DNA from: Planctomycetota bacterium
GTDB lineage: Bacteria > Planctomycetota > Planctomycetia > Pirellulales > Lacipirellulaceae
Assembly: GCA_013152205.1 (NCBI GenBank)
Contig: JAADGV010000032.1
Span: forward strand, 62,001 to 126,000
Direction: 5' to 3'
DNA: 64,000 nucleotides
Below are positions 59,296 to 64,000 of this stretch, one piece after another (within the stretch, counting starts at the first letter, position 1; each line of letters begins with the position of its first letter). Position numbers and translations under genes: made by a program. Under the pieces are notes generated by a model. That model did no database searches. It was not told the origin of the DNA and saw only the letters and a list, made by a program, of their open reading frames with translations.

Positions 59296-60630
59296 ATGGC
59301 TTGTTATCGCGTTCACCCGATCCACCGTTCGCCCGGCAGCGGGCTTTCGAGGCGCGACTTCTTGACCGTTGGAGCGGTTGCGGGGTTAGGGCTCAATTTG
59401 GGCGACTTCTTTGCGATGCAAAAAGCTCAGGCTGACCAGAAGCAATACGACTTTGTCGAGCCAACCGCCCAGAGCGTTATCCAAATCTTCTTGCCTGGCG
59501 GCATGTCGGCTCAGGAAACGTTTGATCCTAAGCCCTACGCGCCGATCGAATATCGGGGCGAGATGAAATCGATCAACACCAATGTCGAGGGGATCGTCTT
59601 CAACGAGACCCTACCCAAGACGGCTCAGGTCGCAGACAAGTTGACGGTCATCCGGTCGATGACCCATGGCGAAGCGGCCCACGAGCGAGGCACGCACAAC
59701 ATGTTCACCGGCTATCGGCCCAGCCCTGCCCTCTTATTCCCCAGCATGGGCAGCATCGTCAGCCATGAATATGGCCCGCGGAAAAACCTGCCGCCGTATG
59801 TTTGCATACCCAGTCAGCCCAATGTTTATGCGGGCACCGGCTATCTGAGTTCGTCTTTCGCGCCGTTTAGTCTTGGTGCCGATCCCGCATCAAAAGGTTT
59901 CAAAGTGCGTGATTTATCACGGGCAGAAGGGGTGGACGACGCTCGCTTCGCCCGTCGCCGCTCGGCCTTGGAAGCAGTGAACGATTACTTCACGAAAAAG
60001 ACGCAAGCTGATTCCGTAGGTGCAATGAGCACGTTTTACGACCGAGCCTTCAGCTTGATCGAATCGCCTGAAGCCCGCGAGGCGTTTAATATCGATGCCG
60101 AAGAAGGCAAGTTGCGAGATGAGTATGGGCGTAACCCGGCTGGCCAACGGATGCTGATGGCACGTCGGTTAGTCGAAGCGGGGGTACGGTTCGTCACGTT
60201 GACCTATGGCGGTTGGGATCATCATACCCGCATCACGACGTCGATACGCGCCCTGATGCCATCGTTCGACCAAGCGTTTGCTCGCCTGATACGAGATTTA
60301 GACGAGCGTGGGTTGCTCGACACCACCCTGGTGATGGTGACTTCCGAATTTGGTCGGACACCGAAGATCAATGCCGATGCTGGTCGCGATCATTGGCCCA
60401 AGGTTTTCAGTGCGGTACTTGCCGGTGGCGGAGTCAAGCGAGGGATCACCTACGGATCGACCAACGCCACCGCGACCGAGCCTGAAAACAATCCCATTGG
60501 CCCAGAAGACTTGGCCACGACGGTCTACCGTTGTTTGGGCATTATTGCTGACAAAGAATTGATGGCTCCTGGTGACAGGCCAATCGAGATTGTCAAAGGT
60601 GGCACCGTTCGCCAAGACCTTTTGACGTAA
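59296..60630 (+). CDS. DUF1501 protein with Tat signal (sulfatase-like)
   Basis: The 444-residue form from ATG 59296 (GGAGG 8 bases upstream) begins with a twin-arginine signal (GLSRRDFLTVGAVAGLGLNLGDFF). DUF1501 hallmarks are FLPGGMSAQETFDPKP, MTHGEAAHERGTHNMFTGYRPS, and VTSEFGRTPKINADAGRDHWPKV with metal-type residues as in the alkaline phosphatase/sulfatase fold. The biochemical role is not established, though homology places it near sulfatases. First gene of a three-gene operon typical of Planctomycetes; export would depend on TatC (44308). Confidence 0.93.
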   Translation: MACYRVHPIHRSPGSGLSRRDFLTVGAVAGLGLNLGDFFAMQKAQADQKQYDFVEPTAQSVIQIFLPGGMSAQETFDPKPYAPIEYRGEMKSINTNVEGIVFNETLPKTAQVADKLTVIRSMTHGEAAHERGTHNMFTGYRPSPALLFPSMGSIVSHEYGPRKNLPPYVCIPSQPNVYAGTGYLSSSFAPFSLGADPASKGFKVRDLSRAEGVDDARFARRRSALEAVNDYFTKKTQADSVGAMSTFYDRAFSLIESPEAREAFNIDAEEGKLRDEYGRNPAGQRMLMARRLVEAGVRFVTLTYGGWDHHTRITTSIRALMPSFDQAFARLIRDLDERGLLDTTLVMVTSEFGRTPKINADAGRDHWPKVFSAVLAGGGVKRGITYGSTNATATEPENNPIGPEDLATTVYRCLGIIADKELMAPGDRPIEIVKGGTVRQDLLT

Positions 60631-60644
60631 TAAAGGGGAAGACG

Positions 60645-63014
60645 ATGCAATTGATGCTGTTTCGCGCGCAGATTCTTCGTGCCAGCCGACTGGTTGCCGC
60701 TATTGTGTTGACCTTCTTGTCCACGGGAGTTGCTGCCGCTGCCGACCCGGATTTGGGCAATATGATTCCGCAGGGGGGGCAACGCGGCACCGAGGTCGTG
60801 GTCCATTTCCACGGTGCAAGGATTGGTCAAGAGCCACAGGAAGTTGTGTTCTACGAGCCGGGCATCACCGCTTCTGAGATCAAGCCGGTCGACGCCAACC
60901 ACTTTGAAGCAAAATTGACCATTGCAGCCGATTGCCGAATTGGAATGCATCCCGTACGGATTCGTACTGCGACAGGACTGACACGGATACGGACATTTCA
61001 TATCGGCACCCTGAAAGAGATTGTCGAGGTGGAACCCAACAGCGAGTTTTCTGCGCCCCAGGCGATTGAGCTGGGAGTGACTGTTAGCGGCGTGATTCAA
61101 TCGGAAGATGTCGACTACTTTGTTGTCGAGGCTAAGGCTGGAGATCGGATTACGGCCGAGATCGAAGGGCTTCGGTTGGGGCGTACGTTTTTCGACCCGC
61201 ATATCGCGATTCTGAATAAAGATCGCTTTGAATTGGCGACCTCCGACGACAGTGCTTTGTTGTTGCAAGACGGCGTTGTGTCGATCATTGCCCCTGAAGA
61301 TGGCAAGTATATCGTCAGCGCTCGCGATAGTTCGTTTGGTGGAAACGGGGCAAGTACCTATCGTTTACACATCGGAAAATACCCACGACCACTTGCCGTT
61401 TTGCCCGCTGGAGGCCGTCCAGGAGAGACCGTCGACGTGGTTTGGCTGGGAGATGCCGCCGGCGACAAACCTCAGCAAATTGTGGTCCCATCCGACCCGC
61501 AGCATAGCTCGGGCCTGATCTACCAAGACGAACACGGCGTTGCTCCCTCGCCCAATGTGTTCCGCGTTAACGACCTTGAGAATATCGCCGAGGTTGAGCC
61601 AAACAACAATTACGAACAAGCCACCCCGGCCAAGGCCCCCGCCGCCTTCAACGGAGTGATTGGCGAACCGGGCGATGTCGACCACTTCCGCTTTGCAGCA
61701 AAAAAAGGCCAAGTTTTCGACGTCAACGTCTATGCTCGCCGCCTACGATCCCCCCTTGATGCACTGGCAAGAATCCGACACGTCGAAGGAAAGTATGCCC
61801 AGATCGCAGCAAACGACGACAACGCTGGAAAGCCCGACAGCTATTTCCGCTTCACTGCCCCGGCGGATGGCGAATACGACATCGAGTTGCACGATCACTT
61901 ACAGGCCGGCGGACCGAATTTTACTTACCGTATTGAAGTCACCCCACCGAAAGCGCAAATCGACGTGCAGATTGCCGAACGTCAGCGCTGGGCGGCAACT
62001 AAAATTGAATTGCCCCGAGGCAACCGTACCGCAATTCTTGTGAACGCGGCACGACGCGACTTTGGGGGGCCTCTGAATATCGCCCTAGAAAACTTGCCAG
62101 CTGGTGTCACCGTCGAGGCCCCAACCATGCAGGCCAATCGCGGGCAAGTTCCGGTGATTCTCACCGCCGCAGCAGACGCACCAAATGCGACGAGCTTGCC
62201 CGATATTCTCGCCAAACCGGCTGAGGAAGGAAAAACGGCGGAGAGCAAGTTTTCGCAGCGAACATGGCTAGTCCGTGGGGCCAACAATGTTGAGGTCTGG
62301 AGCCACTATGCCGACCGAGCTGCGATTGCCGTTATGAACGAAGTTCCCTTCAAAATCTCCATCGTACAGCCCAAGGTTCCCCTTGTGCGAGGAGGCTCGA
62401 TGCAACTGAAGGTTGTTGCCGAGCGAGCTGAAGGATTTGTCGACCCGATTAGCATCTACATGCTTTACAATCCGCCCGGCGTTTCTTCGTCGAGGTCGAT
62501 CAACATTGCAAAAGATCAAACCGAGGCGCTGATTCCACTGACGGCCAATGGTTCAGCAGCTTTGCAGCCTTGGGATATTTGCGTTGAAGGACGTGCGAAA
62601 ATCAATGGTCGGGTACTGGTGGCTACGCCACTGGCGAAACTAGATGTCAAAGCTCCGTACATCGGCCTGACGTTTCCTAAGGCGTCCGTCGAAATTGCTC
62701 AGGAAGTCGACTACAAGATTGCCGTTGCCGTGACCACGCCGTTTGAAGGCTCCGCCAAAGTAACCCTAGTGGGTATGCCAGCCGGTGTCACGGCTGAACC
62801 AATCGAGATGACCAAAGATACCAAGGAACTGCTGTTTCACATCAAGACCACCGATAAATCGCCTCCGGGCAAACATGCGACGCTGCTATGCCAATTCTCG
62901 ATAACTCAGGATGGCGAACCGATTGCCCACACCATCGGCACCGGCGTGCTACGCATCGACAAGCCGTTGCCACCCAAAGAAGACAAAAAGGAAAATAAGA
63001 TCGCACAGAAGTAA
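60645..63014 (+). CDS. Secreted PPC-domain protein of PVC operons
   Basis: The 789-residue protein has a signal peptide (LVAAIVLTFLSTGVAAAADP). Two bacterial pre-peptidase C-terminal (PPC)-like domains (IQSEDVDYFVVEAKAGDRITAEIEGLRLG near 150-260 and GEPGDVDHFRFAAKKGQVFDVNVYAR near 340-440) are followed by immunoglobulin-like beta domains. No catalytic motif is seen. It lies 14 bases after the DUF1501 gene and ahead of the cytochrome gene, the standard order in this phylum. Probably structural or substrate binding in the periplasm. Confidence 0.88.
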   Translation: MQLMLFRAQILRASRLVAAIVLTFLSTGVAAAADPDLGNMIPQGGQRGTEVVVHFHGARIGQEPQEVVFYEPGITASEIKPVDANHFEAKLTIAADCRIGMHPVRIRTATGLTRIRTFHIGTLKEIVEVEPNSEFSAPQAIELGVTVSGVIQSEDVDYFVVEAKAGDRITAEIEGLRLGRTFFDPHIAILNKDRFELATSDDSALLLQDGVVSIIAPEDGKYIVSARDSSFGGNGASTYRLHIGKYPRPLAVLPAGGRPGETVDVVWLGDAAGDKPQQIVVPSDPQHSSGLIYQDEHGVAPSPNVFRVNDLENIAEVEPNNNYEQATPAKAPAAFNGVIGEPGDVDHFRFAAKKGQVFDVNVYARRLRSPLDALARIRHVEGKYAQIAANDDNAGKPDSYFRFTAPADGEYDIELHDHLQAGGPNFTYRIEVTPPKAQIDVQIAERQRWAATKIELPRGNRTAILVNAARRDFGGPLNIALENLPAGVTVEAPTMQANRGQVPVILTAAADAPNATSLPDILAKPAEEGKTAESKFSQRTWLVRGANNVEVWSHYADRAAIAVMNEVPFKISIVQPKVPLVRGGSMQLKVVAERAEGFVDPISIYMLYNPPGVSSSRSINIAKDQTEALIPLTANGSAALQPWDICVEGRAKINGRVLVATPLAKLDVKAPYIGLTFPKASVEIAQEVDYKIAVAVTTPFEGSAKVTLVGMPAGVTAEPIEMTKDTKELLFHIKTTDKSPPGKHATLLCQFSITQDGEPIAHTIGTGVLRIDKPLPPKEDKKENKIAQK

Positions 63015-63109
63015 AACCGTCTCTTATGCCCAAATCGCCTGTCCGATTCGGCTGGGCGAAAGCTGATCGAATCGAAAGCTTACCGATGTTCACTCTAGGT
63101 AAATCAATC

Positions 63110-64000
63110 ATGGCTCATTACTTTCCGCGTCGCGGCGTCCAATCGTTTTGCTTGGTACTAGCTCTACTAGGTGGGCAAGTGTATGCCGAAGGGCCTGCTT
63201 GGACTTCGCTAACGGTATATCCTCCGCAGATTTCGCTGGCGACGTCAAACGACTATCAAAATATTGTCGTCGTTGCCACACGAGCCGATGGCATCACCGC
63301 CGATGTCACGAGCGAAGCTGAGCTGACGTTGCCAGAGGGTTCGCCTGCCAAGCTAGAAGGCGCCACACTGCGTCCACAAGCAGATGGCGAAACCAAGCTG
63401 GTCGCCAAGTTCGGCGGTTTAGAAACCTCGGTGGCGGTGGCCGTAGCAAGAGCGACTGAGAAACGGCCCGTAAGCTACATGCTCGACGTGATGCCCGTTT
63501 TTACTCGGACCGGATGTAATACGGGTAGCTGCCATGGTGCGGCAAGCGGTAAGGACGGTTTTCGGATTTCGCTGGTCGGCTCAGACCCAGCGGGCGACTA
63601 TTTTCGACTCACCCGCGAGCAAGCCACCCGGCGAATCAACCTAGCGGTCCCCGTTGACAGTTTGTTGCTCGAAAAAGCATGTGGTGCAGTCACACACACC
63701 GGTGGCAAACGACTGGAAACTGGCGGTAAGTATTACGAGTTCATCCGCCAATGGCTGGCCAATGGGGCGGTTAGCGATACCGATAAAGCACCGAGTGTAG
63801 CAAAGCTAGAGATTTATCCGCCCGCAGCAGTATTAGAAGGCGAAGGCACCAAGCAACAGTTTGTCGCGGTCGCAACCTACTCGGACAATACAACGCGGGA
63901 TGTTACCGACCTGGCCTTCTTCTCGACAAACAACGATAGCTCTGCCCCCATCGATAAAAATGGCCTCGTGACGGCCTCATCGCGAGGTGAGTCTTTCATC
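63110..64000 (+). CDS. DUF1549/DUF1553-type cytochrome protein (3' end outside window)
   Basis: From ATG 63110 (alternative ATG 63086 in frame) a signal peptide (QSFCLVLALLGGQVYAEGP) leads to an Ig-like domain. A heme-type segment follows, MPVFTRTGCNTGSCHGAASGKDGFRISLVGSDP, then a second Ig-like domain (VLEGEGTKQQFVAVATYSDNTTRDVT). The Cys spacing is C-x4-CH rather than CxxCH, as in this family. The 297 visible residues stop at the window edge. DUF1549/1553 domains are expected beyond. Third gene of the operon; the product probably shuttles electrons in the periplasm. Confidence 0.88.
   Translation, partial: MAHYFPRRGVQSFCLVLALLGGQVYAEGPAWTSLTVYPPQISLATSNDYQNIVVVATRADGITADVTSEAELTLPEGSPAKLEGATLRPQADGETKLVAKFGGLETSVAVAVARATEKRPVSYMLDVMPVFTRTGCNTGSCHGAASGKDGFRISLVGSDPAGDYFRLTREQATRRINLAVPVDSLLLEKACGAVTHTGGKRLETGGKYYEFIRQWLANGAVSDTDKAPSVAKLEIYPPAAVLEGEGTKQQFVAVATYSDNTTRDVTDLAFFSTNNDSSAPIDKNGLVTASSRGESFI

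Noticed and set aside
1-64000. CRISPR arrays
   Set aside because: No regularly spaced identical direct repeats with unique spacers; the repeats seen are inverted or dispersed words.
1-64000. tRNA, rRNA or riboswitch genes
   Set aside because: No T-loop-like GTTCGAATC context with an acceptor stem and no conserved riboswitch core recognised by eye; a tRNAscan-SE and Infernal run would settle it.

Overview
The window reads as the chromosome of a planctomycete, most likely of the Pirellulales. This rests on protein families largely confined to the PVC group: a DUF1559 prepilin-like protein, PEP-CTERM/dockerin proteins, a Tat-exported DUF1501 protein next to a PPC-domain protein and a DUF1549-type cytochrome, and a 1166-residue 'membrane-bound dehydrogenase' with a C-terminal CxxCH heme site. 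No rRNA, tRNA or CRISPR array was recognised. I name no species.

Region 1 (1-4636, all minus) is surface and secretion oriented: a lipoprotein cut by the window edge, a DUF1559 protein, and two PEP-CTERM proteins sharing a duplicated N-terminal domain. Region 2 (4744-23465) is a large catabolic island. A GntR/FCD regulator is divergent from a plus-strand run: a secreted protein of no known family, a second unrecognised protein, a Gfo/Idh/MocA oxidoreductase, an MFS transporter, two HpcH/HpaI aldolases around a PhyH dioxygenase, and an enolase-superfamily dehydratase. Next come a broken creatininase gene, a sialidase-like protein, an SSS symporter, a third HpcH/HpaI aldolase, an SDR, an AstE/AspA-type deacylase, a fold-type-II PLP enzyme and a DadA-like oxidase. 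The enzymes suggest uptake of a sugar-acid and/or N-acylated amino-acid substrate, then dehydration, aldol cleavage and oxidation. The substrate cannot be read from sequence.

Region 3 (23504-32686) holds housekeeping and accessory genes: dtd, a ZIP transporter, an FRG-domain gene bracketed by integron-cassette-like ends, a YheT-like hydrolase, small membrane proteins, pdxA, a trypsin-like protease and a ribbon-helix-helix pair. Region 4 (32923-39952) is core metabolism: a CobA-HemD fusion, a TPR protein, rpsT, pyrK, an RluB-type pseudouridine synthase and manA. Region 5 (40685-50682) has the heme protein, tatC, an ABC-2 permease, an EpsC-type serine acetyltransferase, a small membrane protein and an OmpA-like lipoprotein. 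Region 6 (50173-58682, minus) has a probable operon of an AroDE fusion, aroK, a prepilin peptidase and an unknown protein, preceded by a NtrB/NtrC-like pair and mutL. Region 7 (59296-64000, plus) is a PVC-type secreted three-gene operon cut by the window end.

Intergenic DNA is unusually rich in short inverted repeats. They include a perfect 30-bp hairpin with a decayed second copy, a dispersed CGTTAGCG..GGCCACGC word at seven places, and several loci where a degenerate motif is repeated in inverted orientation 80-200 bp apart. The best candidates for something undescribed are the catabolic island with its two unrecognised proteins, the lone cassette-like FRG gene and the repeat families.
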